Positions 21,643 through 29,452 of a DNA stretch of 44,830 bases are shown piece after piece. The stretch spans positions 1 to 44,830 of the forward strand of contig MIBE01000050.1 in assembly GCA_001829415.1 (NCBI GenBank), read 5' to 3'. Both the position numbers and the translations under genes were made by a program. Every line of letters begins with the position of its first letter. Within the stretch, counting starts at the first letter, position 1. Source of the DNA: Spirochaetes bacterium GWF1_51_8. Its GTDB lineage: Bacteria > Spirochaetota > Brevinematia > Brevinematales > GWF1-51-8. A model generated the notes under the pieces. That model was given only the letters and a program-made list of their open reading frames with translations, ran no database searches and was not told the origin of the DNA.

Positions 21643-23430
21643 TTGTATTCCTTGCGGGGGATTCCTATCTCGAAAGGGATAGCAATCGGTAATGTTCTCA
21701 TCCGGCATGACGTCATGAAAAGTGTCCATTACAACGCTCGTATCGACGATGCCCAGGTGGAATCCGAGGTATCGAGATACCGTGATGCTATTGTTAAAGT
21801 CCGCGAGGAAATCGAAGCCCTCAAAAAGCGCAATCCCGATCAGATGAACGAGCAGAACTCGCAGATTATCCAGTTCTATTCTCTCCTTCTCCAGGAAGAC
21901 CTTTTCAATAAACAGGTTCCCGATACGATCAAGAACCAGCTCTATCCGGCGGATGTCGCGATGGTCTACGAGCTCGAGAATATCAAAAGCGAGTTCGACA
22001 AGCTCGAGAACGAGTACTTCCAGAGCCGTTACCTCGACTTCAAGGCTATCGCCGACCGTATCCTGCGGAAGCTATACGGCGATATCGACCTGACCGCGTT
22101 ACAGGAGCCGATCATCCTTGTCGCCGAGGAAGTTTCCGCCGCGGAAGTGCTCCATATCTCCAAGGAATTCGTGCTCGGGATAGCCACCGAATCCGGCGGT
22201 ACCACGTCGCACGCCGCGATTATCGCGGAATCCCTCGAAATCCCCGCCGTGTTCGGGATCAAAGACCTGCTCTCTTATGTAAAAAAGAAAGACCAGATCG
22301 TCGTAGACGGTTACAAAGGGATGGTCGTGATCGACCCCGACAACAACACTGTCAACGACTACCAGCATATCAAGGCGGCATACACCGCGAAAGAGAAAGA
22401 AATCTTCCAGGTCGTGGCCTTGCCCTCACGGACGGTCGACATGGAAGACGTCCAGATTTACGCCAACGTTTCCAACAACATGGACCTCAATATCGCTCGC
22501 CGTCACGGCGCCGAGGGAATAGGGCTTTTCCGCACCGAGCTCGCGTTTATCGCGAACCAGAAATTTTTGTCGGAAGTCGAACAGTTCGAGCTGTACAAGG
22601 AATTCCTGCTGCTCTTTCAGGAGAAGGAAGTCGTCATCAGGACATTGGATATCGGCGGGGACAAGTTCTTTATCAACGACAACACCCCGCGCGACGCCAA
22701 TCCGTTCCTCGGCTGGCGCTCGACGCGTGTGTTCCTGAAAGAGGTGGATAAGTTCAAACAACAGCTCCGCGCTATCATCCGCGCGAGCGTGTTTAACGAT
22801 AATGTGAAGATCATGATTCCGATGATCTCGTGCGTGGACGAAGTCCGCCGTGTCCGGGAAATCTTCAAGCAGTGCGAGAGCGAAGTCAAGAGCGAAGGGA
22901 AACCGTTTAAATACAATATCCCGGTCGGTATCATGATCGAAATACCGTCGGCGGCATTGCTGGCGGATAAGCTCGCGAAGGAAGCCGATTTCTTCAGTAT
23001 CGGGACGAACGACCTCGTGCAGTACACCCTCGCGGTAGACCGGAACAACCAGTCGGTGGCGAAGTTCTACCAGCCGCTCAATCCGGCCGTGCTCTACCTG
23101 ATCCGTTTGACGATCCATCACGCTATGAGGAACCATATCCCGGTGTCGGTCTGCGGCGAGATCGCGCGCAACCCGCTCTATATCCGTCTCCTCTTGGGGA
23201 TGGGGCTCCGTAAGTTCAGTATCAACCCGGCGTATATCCCGCTTGTCAAGTCGATTATCATCAAGTCCAATTCGAAGGAGACCCGCGTTCTGTGGGACAG
23301 TGTGAAGAACAAGAGCACCCCGCAGGAGATAGAGGAAATCCTCAAGTACGACCTCAAGCGTAACCTTCTCGAAATCTACGAGTCCTACTTCTACGACGAG
23401 AAGCGCGACTGGAAAGGCCTCCAGCTCTAA
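21643..23430 (+). CDS. ptsI: Phosphoenolpyruvate-protein phosphotransferase (PTS enzyme I)
   Basis: The protein has 595 residues, close to the usual 575. TTG at 21643 is chosen as start because GGAGGA precedes it by 5 bases and the protein then opens YSLRGIPISKGIAIG as expected. The phosphohistidine is His190 in GGTTSHAAIIAESLEIPAV. The PEP-binding barrel shows GIGLFRTE, VIRTLDIGGDK, NPFLGWRS, MIEIPSAALLADKLA, FFSIGTNDLVQYTLAVDR and the cysteine in VSVCGE. It transfers phosphate from PEP to HPr. No HPr, EIIA or permease gene is in the window; the neighbour is a GAF kinase, which may hint at a regulatory rather than transport PTS, as an inference. Confidence 0.96.
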   Translation: MYSLRGIPISKGIAIGNVLIRHDVMKSVHYNARIDDAQVESEVSRYRDAIVKVREEIEALKKRNPDQMNEQNSQIIQFYSLLLQEDLFNKQVPDTIKNQLYPADVAMVYELENIKSEFDKLENEYFQSRYLDFKAIADRILRKLYGDIDLTALQEPIILVAEEVSAAEVLHISKEFVLGIATESGGTTSHAAIIAESLEIPAVFGIKDLLSYVKKKDQIVVDGYKGMVVIDPDNNTVNDYQHIKAAYTAKEKEIFQVVALPSRTVDMEDVQIYANVSNNMDLNIARRHGAEGIGLFRTELAFIANQKFLSEVEQFELYKEFLLLFQEKEVVIRTLDIGGDKFFINDNTPRDANPFLGWRSTRVFLKEVDKFKQQLRAIIRASVFNDNVKIMIPMISCVDEVRRVREIFKQCESEVKSEGKPFKYNIPVGIMIEIPSAALLADKLAKEADFFSIGTNDLVQYTLAVDRNNQSVAKFYQPLNPAVLYLIRLTIHHAMRNHIPVSVCGEIARNPLYIRLLLGMGLRKFSINPAYIPLVKSIIIKSNSKETRVLWDSVKNKSTPQEIEEILKYDLKRNLLEIYESYFYDEKRDWKGLQL

Positions 23431-23532
23431 AAGAGATTCCCATTCCGGTATCGTAAATCTAAAAACTATCTATCGGGTGAAGAAAACAGCCGCCGCACGG
23501 ACGTGTTGACAAAGTCGGAATTCTCCTTTTTA

Positions 23533-23652
23533 TTTGTCACTGCGAGACGCGAGGCGGCGAAGCAGTCAGGGTAATTTATTGTCGAATATTGAAATAGATT
23601 GCTTCTACCTCGCATCAAAAAATAATTGCAGCGCGGTATCGCAATGACAATT
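23533..23652. repeat. Dispersed palindromic intergenic repeat (TGTCAnTGCGAG...CGCAATGACA type)
   Basis: The left end reads TTTGTCACTGCGAGACGCGA followed by GGCGGCGAAGCAGTC. The right half carries GATTGCTTCTACCTCGC and ends TATCGCAATGACAATTT, roughly the reverse complement. This is the layout of the widely dispersed bacterial 'TGTCATTGCGAG...GCGAAGCAATC' palindromic elements, which are non-coding and probably moved by an unknown transposase. It fills the gap between the convergent ptsI and metallopeptidase genes and appears degenerate. Confidence 0.6.
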
Positions 23653-23696
23653 TATTGCCTGAACTCGGACGGCTTCAAGTTTACCCAAACCTACTT

Positions 23697-24860
23697 TCAT
23701 TTCTCCGGATCGTAGTAATCCGGGAATCCCGCGAAAACCGATTTCAACTCCCAGCGGATATGCTCGAATTTCTTTTTCAGGTACGGATCGTCCGCGAATA
23801 ACGCCGAGGCTTTTTTATACTCCGCCGGCGTCATATACGCCGCGAATACCTCGGCTTTGTCGTTATAGGGATCGTACATACAGTAACCGTTGAGGAAGCC
23901 CTTCGCGGGGTGCTGTGAAAACAGATCGCCGGAAAGGAGTTTGTCGGGCGGGATGTTCTTATACTGGAATCCCGGCGTGTTCAGCGATTGCCATTGCTCC
24001 ATATTGCCGTGACCGGGAAGTGTATTATCGAGGTAATGGCAGTACTCGTGCGCGAACGCGTGGGAGACATAGGAGGCCGGAGACGAAAGGGTAATAAATA
24101 TCAGTTTCTCACTGACATCGAAATGCCCGCCGACCGGCTGGCCGAGGAAAATAATCTTCTCCGTGAACACCACCCCCTTGATGCCGGACTTTTTGATAAA
24201 CTCCGGCGGAAAACGTTTCAACGCCTCGATCAGCGCCGGGAAATAATCTTCAATCAGATCATTTTTGGATTTCACCGTGATATTCTGAAATGACCCGGCT
24301 TCTTTTACCTTGTACCCGCCCTTAAAATCGCCGTAAAGGATATCGATCCCGTAGGTCTGCTCGAGCTCTTTCAGCTTGTCCGTATGCCATTTCTTCAGTT
24401 CGTCCAACTGCGCGGTATCCTTCGGGTCTTTCTTCAACTCGATCTTGATCTCCTTGACCACGCGTACCGCCGCAAGAACCTCGGTATTATCCATCCGGAC
24501 CACTTGAAAGATCGCATAGAGCTGGAAAGACCCCTCACCCAAAACAGTGATAGCCTCGGGATCGGATATCTCCAGCACCGTCTCGTCGATTATAAAACTG
24601 TCTTTATCGATATTGACATATTTCAGGGTATAAACCGTCAGGTTTTTCTTCGTGTCGTGGAGCAGGAATTGAAGCATGACAGTCTTGCCCTTCAGGCCGT
24701 CGAGGCGGAGTTTCTTCACGACCGCCTTCGCGCCGTATCCGCCCTTGACCGCGAGTTCGGCCTTCGGAAAGAACTCCGCGCTCGAGAGGGAGTCCGAAGG
24801 GTAGAAATCCGAAACAGCTAATAACATGAGAAAAACCGCGATGACCGGCGTTTTTTTCAT
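23697..24860 (-). CDS. Exported HExxH zinc metallopeptidase
   Basis: The start at 24860 has a perfect GGAGGAAAAT leader and yields a signal peptide (MKKTPVIAVFLMLLAVSDF); an upstream frame extension is discarded. The 387-residue product carries a zinc motif in HAFAHEYCHYLDNTLPGHGN, and a candidate third ligand Glu in NDKAEVFAAYMT about 60 residues later. This gluzincin spacing resembles the anthrax-toxin lethal-factor-like (ATLF) and related HEYGHY...E peptidases. The N-terminal about 150 residues form an unassigned beta-rich region. It should act in the periplasm or on the surface. It is divergent from the sensor/serpin operon and may belong with that protease-inhibitor cluster. Confidence 0.75.
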   Translation of the reverse strand: MKKTPVIAVFLMLLAVSDFYPSDSLSSAEFFPKAELAVKGGYGAKAVVKKLRLDGLKGKTVMLQFLLHDTKKNLTVYTLKYVNIDKDSFIIDETVLEISDPEAITVLGEGSFQLYAIFQVVRMDNTEVLAAVRVVKEIKIELKKDPKDTAQLDELKKWHTDKLKELEQTYGIDILYGDFKGGYKVKEAGSFQNITVKSKNDLIEDYFPALIEALKRFPPEFIKKSGIKGVVFTEKIIFLGQPVGGHFDVSEKLIFITLSSPASYVSHAFAHEYCHYLDNTLPGHGNMEQWQSLNTPGFQYKNIPPDKLLSGDLFSQHPAKGFLNGYCMYDPYNDKAEVFAAYMTPAEYKKASALFADDPYLKKKFEHIRWELKSVFAGFPDYYDPEK

Positions 24861-24966
24861 ATTTTCCTCCTCCGTTCTAAAAATATTATACCTCCTAATA
24901 AAATAAAAGCAAAGCCGATATTTGTTTCGGGGCAATAAATTCCATGCTGAAAGAATTGGAAAAATG

Positions 24967-24995
24967 TTGACTTTCAAATGCTTTCCAGTTAAAGT
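24967..24995 (+). promoter_or_regulatory. Predicted promoter of the sensor/serpin operon
   Basis: TTGACT at 24967-24972, a 17-base spacer and TAAAGT at 24990-24995, 35 bases before the ATG at 25030. Confidence 0.55.
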
Positions 24996-25029
24996 AAGAA
25001 GGTAAGGGATATTTATTTCTGGGGGCATC

Positions 25030-27018
25030 ATGGGCGGAATTTATTTTCGAAGCGTTTTACTCTTAATACTCGCTCTTATACCTTTAGGGGCGGCCGCCGA
25101 AGAAAAGCCCCGCAAGGAAATCCTGATCCTTCATTCCTACCATCACGGTATGGAATGGACGGATAAGATTACGATGGGAATCCTCTCCACTTTTGCCAAT
25201 TCGCCCTATTCGGGCATTATGTTTCATATCGAATACCTCGATACGAAAAACTTTTTCAACGAGGCGTATCTCTCGCAGATTTTCCAGATATACAAGGCTA
25301 AATATAAAGACAAGAAGTTCGACGTCATCATCTCTTCCGACGACGACGCGTTCAATTTCCTTCTCAAGTATCACGAGGAGTTGTTCCCGAAAAGCCCCAT
25401 CGTGTTCTGCGGGGTGAATTACCTCGATCCGGCCATGCTCAGGAACAAACCGCTCTTTACGGGGATCGAGGAGAAATTCGACCTGAAAGGGAATATCGAG
25501 CTGATGATGAAACTTCACCCGCTCGCTCAGCGGATCATCGTGATCAACGACCAGACCGCCACGGGGAAGGGCAACGAGAAGCGGCTCGAGCAGATCATTC
25601 CGCTATTCAGCGATAAACTCCAGTTCGTGATCTACGACAACGAGACCAAAGCGAGTCTTCAGGTCAAGCTGAAAAAGCTATTCCCTACCGACCTTGTGCT
25701 TCTATTGACGTTCAACCGCGACAAGAACGGCGAGAATATCTCCTATCCCGAGAGCGCTTCGATGATCTCCAAAAACAGCCCGGTTCCCGTGTACGGGGTA
25801 TGGGATTTTTATATCGGTCATGGTGTTGTCGGCGGTCTGATGACAAGCGGTTTTCAGCAGGGCAAACTCGCGACCGAACTCGCGATCCGTATCCTCAACG
25901 GCGAGAGCGTCACGAACCTGCCGATCATTCAGGAAAACGCCAATCAATATATGTTCGACTACGAAGAGGTCATGCGTTACCTGATCTCCGTATCCGAAAT
26001 ACCCGAGGATAGTGTCGTGGTTAATCGCCCGTTGTCGCTCTATGAACAGAACAAACTGCTTGTCTGGGTGATTGCGGCGGGAGTAGGCGGATTGATCATC
26101 GCGCTCGTGATCCTTTACTTTGTCCAGCTTCGGACACGGAACGCCTATCTTCACAGCGAGGAGCGTTACAAGAAACTCGCACAGGCATCGTTCGAGGGGA
26201 TAGTCCTGCACGAGAACCTGAAGATCGTCGATGTCAACGACAGTTACGCAAAGATGACCGGATATAAGCCTCACGATATGATCGGGATGAGCGTCCTTCA
26301 GATCATCGCGCCCGAAGACCGTGTGCGCGTGGAAAAGCTGATTATCGAGGGTTACGATAAGCCGTTCGAGTCGAAACTCCAGCGCCGTGACGGTTCCAGT
26401 TTCTGGGCTGAGGCGAATGGCAGAAATATGAAGTACCAGGGGCGAGTCATCCGTGTGGCGACTGTCCGCGATATCACCGAGCAGAAAAAAGCGCAGGAAG
26501 CGATGAAGCGCTGGTTCGACTTCGAGAAGACCGTATCGTCTGTACTGGCATGCTTCATCGATATCACCGACATCGATGCCGCGATCAACGCGTCTTTGAC
26601 CGATCTCGGCAGTTTTACCGGGGCGGACAGGGTGTACGTATTCCTGATCGGTTCCGGCGGCGATACGTTCGACAATACCCATGAGTGGTGCGCCGACGGT
26701 GTACAGAAGGAGATCGATAACCTGAAGAACCTGCCTATCGATATGTTTTCATGGTGGCGGGATAAAACCCTGAAAGGCGAGGTCATTGTCATAGAAAATG
26801 TCGCCTTACTGCCGAATGAGGCGCAGGCCGAGAAAGATATCCTGACTAAGCAGGGAGTCAAGTCGCTTGTCGCTGTGCCGTTACGCAGGGGAAAAAATAT
26901 CGTCGGTTTTGTCGGCCTCGACAACAACAAGAACGAGGGCGTATTTAACGACGATTACGTGGCGATCCTGAGACTTTTCGCTGAGGTGTTGGGCAAGGCG
27001 ATGCTGAAGCTCAGTTAG
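25030..27018 (+). CDS. Membrane sensor: ABC-type binding domain, PAS and GAF, with no output domain
   Basis: The protein has 662 residues. A signal peptide is followed by an ABC substrate-binding-like domain (PF04392 type; ILILHSYHHGMEWTDKITMG, VIISSDDDAFNFLL, PIVFCGVNY; about 30-320). Then come a membrane helix (LLVWVIAAGVGGLIIALVIL), a PAS domain (about 375-490, ending VRDITEQKKAQ) and a GAF domain (about 495-660; SLVAVPLRRGKNIVGFVGL). It ends right after GAF: no HisKA, ATPase, GGDEF or receiver. Relatives with this N-terminus are usually histidine kinases or cyclases. It may be a truncated gene or a true receptor that signals by protein contact. The first serpin gene starts 22 bases later, so the two are probably co-transcribed. 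Confidence 0.88.
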   Translation: MGGIYFRSVLLLILALIPLGAAAEEKPRKEILILHSYHHGMEWTDKITMGILSTFANSPYSGIMFHIEYLDTKNFFNEAYLSQIFQIYKAKYKDKKFDVIISSDDDAFNFLLKYHEELFPKSPIVFCGVNYLDPAMLRNKPLFTGIEEKFDLKGNIELMMKLHPLAQRIIVINDQTATGKGNEKRLEQIIPLFSDKLQFVIYDNETKASLQVKLKKLFPTDLVLLLTFNRDKNGENISYPESASMISKNSPVPVYGVWDFYIGHGVVGGLMTSGFQQGKLATELAIRILNGESVTNLPIIQENANQYMFDYEEVMRYLISVSEIPEDSVVVNRPLSLYEQNKLLVWVIAAGVGGLIIALVILYFVQLRTRNAYLHSEERYKKLAQASFEGIVLHENLKIVDVNDSYAKMTGYKPHDMIGMSVLQIIAPEDRVRVEKLIIEGYDKPFESKLQRRDGSSFWAEANGRNMKYQGRVIRVATVRDITEQKKAQEAMKRWFDFEKTVSSVLACFIDITDIDAAINASLTDLGSFTGADRVYVFLIGSGGDTFDNTHEWCADGVQKEIDNLKNLPIDMFSWWRDKTLKGEVIVIENVALLPNEAQAEKDILTKQGVKSLVAVPLRRGKNIVGFVGLDNNKNEGVFNDDYVAILRLFAEVLGKAMLKLS

Positions 27019-27040
27019 ACCGCCCGGGGCAGGGAGACCG

Positions 27041-28138
27041 ATGATGGACAATTTATCCAAATCCGTGAATCCGTTCGCGTTAAAAATACTCCCGTTCGTA
27101 CTCGAGGGGGAAAGGGGAAACAGCCTCTTCTCGCCTCTCGGTTTATTTGTCATTCTTTGCTCGTTAGCCGAAGGGGCGTCGGGCGAAACAGCAAATCTCA
27201 TAAACTCGTTTCTCAATGCCGGGAAGCCCGGCGGTCTTGCCGAGGCTTATGGCGGATGGATCGAAGGTCTGCCCGCGCCGAACGAAACCCTTTTCCTGTC
27301 GCTCGCGAACATGGTGATGATCCGCGATGACTTCGATGTGACACGCGATTACCTCGAGCGGCTGACTGGCGAGTACGGTTTTTTTGCCGCAGTGAGGAAG
27401 TTCGATTCTGCCGCGCTTGATGAAATCAACAGATGGGTGGGCGAGACGACGCGGGGTAAAATCACCAAAATACTCGACAAGCTCCTTCCCGATGAAAAAA
27501 TGGTTCTCGCCAACTCGATATACTTTGTGGGGCAATGGGAAAGCCGTTTCCAGCACGAGGCGACGGAGAACGCCGATTTCCATTGCGCGGACGGCCGGAC
27601 GTCGAAAGTGCCGATGATGTTCCTACGGGCAAACCTGAGATACTACGGGTGCCCGCAATACCAGGCCGTCGACCTCGGGTATGTCGGCGGACGTTTTTCG
27701 ATGACAGCGGTACTGCCAGCCGACGGGGAAAGTCCCGATCAAGTGTTTGCCGGGTGTCTCGATCGGGGGATACCGTTCGGGAAAGAACCTGTCTATGGCG
27801 AACTGAGATTGCCGCGTTTCGAAATGGACGCCGGGATGGACGCCGGGGTAATTCTAAAAAAAGCGGGGCTGGAACAAATCTTTTCCGATCAGGCTGATTT
27901 CACCGGAATGAATCCCCGCGGAGATCTTAATGCCGGGCGGATGGTGCAGAAGTCGATCCTATCCGTGGACGAGTCCGGCACGATAGCGGCCTCAGTTACC
28001 GCCGCGACCATGCAGTTCAGGGGGATGACCCTGAAAAAGAGCGAGTTCACCATGACATGCGACCGGCCGTTCATCGCGGCCGTCTTCGATAATCAATACC
28101 GCCTTCCGATACTTTTCGCGAAAATCGCCGTACTATAA
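27041..28138 (+). CDS. Serpin, cytosolic, predicted Arg at P1
   Basis: This 365-residue serpin has no signal peptide. Visible family features: SLFSPLGLFVILCSLAEGASGET (helix A/B), IYFVGQWESRF (strand 3A region), the hinge VDESGTIAASVTAATM and the C-terminal FTMTCDRPFIAAVFD. Counting 17 residues from the P17 Glu, as in alpha-1-antitrypsin, puts P1 at Arg327 and P1' at Gly328 (QFR/GM). The small residues at P12-P9 (AASV) are those of inhibitory serpins. It should trap proteases that cleave after Arg. It lies in an apparent operon after the sensor and 20 bases before a second serpin. Target unknown; the caspase-like gene two genes on is a candidate. Confidence 0.93.
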   Translation: MMDNLSKSVNPFALKILPFVLEGERGNSLFSPLGLFVILCSLAEGASGETANLINSFLNAGKPGGLAEAYGGWIEGLPAPNETLFLSLANMVMIRDDFDVTRDYLERLTGEYGFFAAVRKFDSAALDEINRWVGETTRGKITKILDKLLPDEKMVLANSIYFVGQWESRFQHEATENADFHCADGRTSKVPMMFLRANLRYYGCPQYQAVDLGYVGGRFSMTAVLPADGESPDQVFAGCLDRGIPFGKEPVYGELRLPRFEMDAGMDAGVILKKAGLEQIFSDQADFTGMNPRGDLNAGRMVQKSILSVDESGTIAASVTAATMQFRGMTLKKSEFTMTCDRPFIAAVFDNQYRLPILFAKIAVL

Positions 28139-28158
28139 CCGGAATCCGAGGAGGGAAT

Positions 28159-29379
28159 ATGAAAAAATTATTTATAGCGGGCGTCAGCGCCGTTGTGTTT
28201 GCGTCGTTATTCACGGCTTGTCCCAACGGGTCTACGGTCGCGGCGGAATGGAAATCCCCGCAGCTGAATTATACGATACTGAACGGTCAAATGGATTTCT
28301 CGTGGAATGTCGTAAAGACCCTGCTGAATACACATAACGGGGCGAATTTCATCGTGTCGCCCGCGTCGCTTCTGTTTGCTCTGACATGCGTGTACGAGGG
28401 CGCGGACGGGGTCACGCTCGCCGAGATGAACAAGACCCTCGGTTTCGGCGGGTTTGCCTTGCCGGATATCCATACCAACATGGGCTACCTGATGGACTCG
28501 CTCATGACGAGCGACCCGTCGGTCATCCTCAATATCGCGAATTCGGTCTGGGCGGTGAAGGGCAACACGCTCAACAAGGCTTACCTTGAAAATGTCAGCC
28601 TGTTCTACGGCGCGAAGGCCGAGACGATCGATCCCGCCGACAGCGGGAACCTCGAGAAGATCAACGGCTGGGCGAACAAGGCCACCAAGGGTATGATCCC
28701 CAAGATACTGGATCAGCTTCCGGGAGACCTGAGTATTCTCGTGATGAACGCCGTCTACTTCAAGGGAACGTGGGCGAAGGAGTTCGATCCCGCGAAGACC
28801 TACGATAAAGATTTCACCTGCTTCGACGGCACGAAAAAGAAAGTGAAGATGATGAAAAAGTCGGCGAAGTATCATTATATGGAAAACAACGATTACCAGG
28901 CCGTAGTCTTGGAATATGGAAAGGGAAATATCGGGATGGCCGCAGTGCTGCCGGCGCCGGGAAAGACTATCGCCGGGACGCTCGGCGGGTTTGACGCCGC
29001 CAAGTGGAGCGGGATGCTTTCTCTGATGACCGCCGTACCGGTCAATCTGGAAATACCGCGTTTCTCTACCGAGTCCGGGTTCGAACTGGGCGAGATGCTG
29101 AAAACACTCGGGATGCCGGGTGCGTTCTCGCCGGGCGCCGGGTTTACGAAGATAGTCGATAACGGAACCTTGTTCATCACGAAAGTGCTCCAGAAGGCCA
29201 AGATCGAGGTGAACGAGAAGGGGAGCGAGGCCGCGGCTGTCACTGCGGTCATGATGACAAAAGGCGCGGCCAAGGATGATCAGGAATACAATTTCTTCTG
29301 CGACCGCCCGTTCTTCTACGCCATTTTCGACAGGACGACCGGAACTATCTTGTTCGCGGGCGTGATGGGGAATCCGTAA
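28159..29379 (+). CDS. Serpin lipoprotein, predicted basic P1/P2
   Basis: This 406-residue serpin has a lipoprotein signal (MKKLFIAGVSAVVFASLFTAC, lipid-linked Cys21), so it sits on a membrane face outside the cytoplasm. Serpin core motifs: NFIVSPASLLFALTCVYEGA, MNAVYFKGTWAKEFD, hinge VNEKGSEAAAVTAVMM, and FCDRPFFYAIFDRTTGTILFAG. Counting from P17 Glu gives Gly369 as P1 with Lys368 at P2; a one-residue-shorter loop would make Lys368/Gly369 the cleavage site. The hinge is of the inhibitory type. It follows serpin 1 by 20 bases, and the caspase-like lipoprotein gene lies immediately downstream, so inhibitor and potential target share a compartment. Confidence 0.93.
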   Translation: MKKLFIAGVSAVVFASLFTACPNGSTVAAEWKSPQLNYTILNGQMDFSWNVVKTLLNTHNGANFIVSPASLLFALTCVYEGADGVTLAEMNKTLGFGGFALPDIHTNMGYLMDSLMTSDPSVILNIANSVWAVKGNTLNKAYLENVSLFYGAKAETIDPADSGNLEKINGWANKATKGMIPKILDQLPGDLSILVMNAVYFKGTWAKEFDPAKTYDKDFTCFDGTKKKVKMMKKSAKYHYMENNDYQAVVLEYGKGNIGMAAVLPAPGKTIAGTLGGFDAAKWSGMLSLMTAVPVNLEIPRFSTESGFELGEMLKTLGMPGAFSPGAGFTKIVDNGTLFITKVLQKAKIEVNEKGSEAAAVTAVMMTKGAAKDDQEYNFFCDRPFFYAIFDRTTGTILFAGVMGNP

Positions 29380-29389
29380 GAGATTCTTT

Positions 29390-29418
29390 TTGACAAATCC
29401 TCATGAAGCTTATATCAT
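29390..29418 (+). promoter_or_regulatory. Predicted promoter of the caspase-like gene
   Basis: TTGACA at 29390-29395, a 17-base spacer and TATCAT at 29413-29418. GAGGAGG precedes the ATG at 29453. The protease gene can thus be expressed separately from the serpins. Confidence 0.65.
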
Positions 29419-29452
29419 CTATCGACAACGGATTTCATCCGAGGAGGATTCG

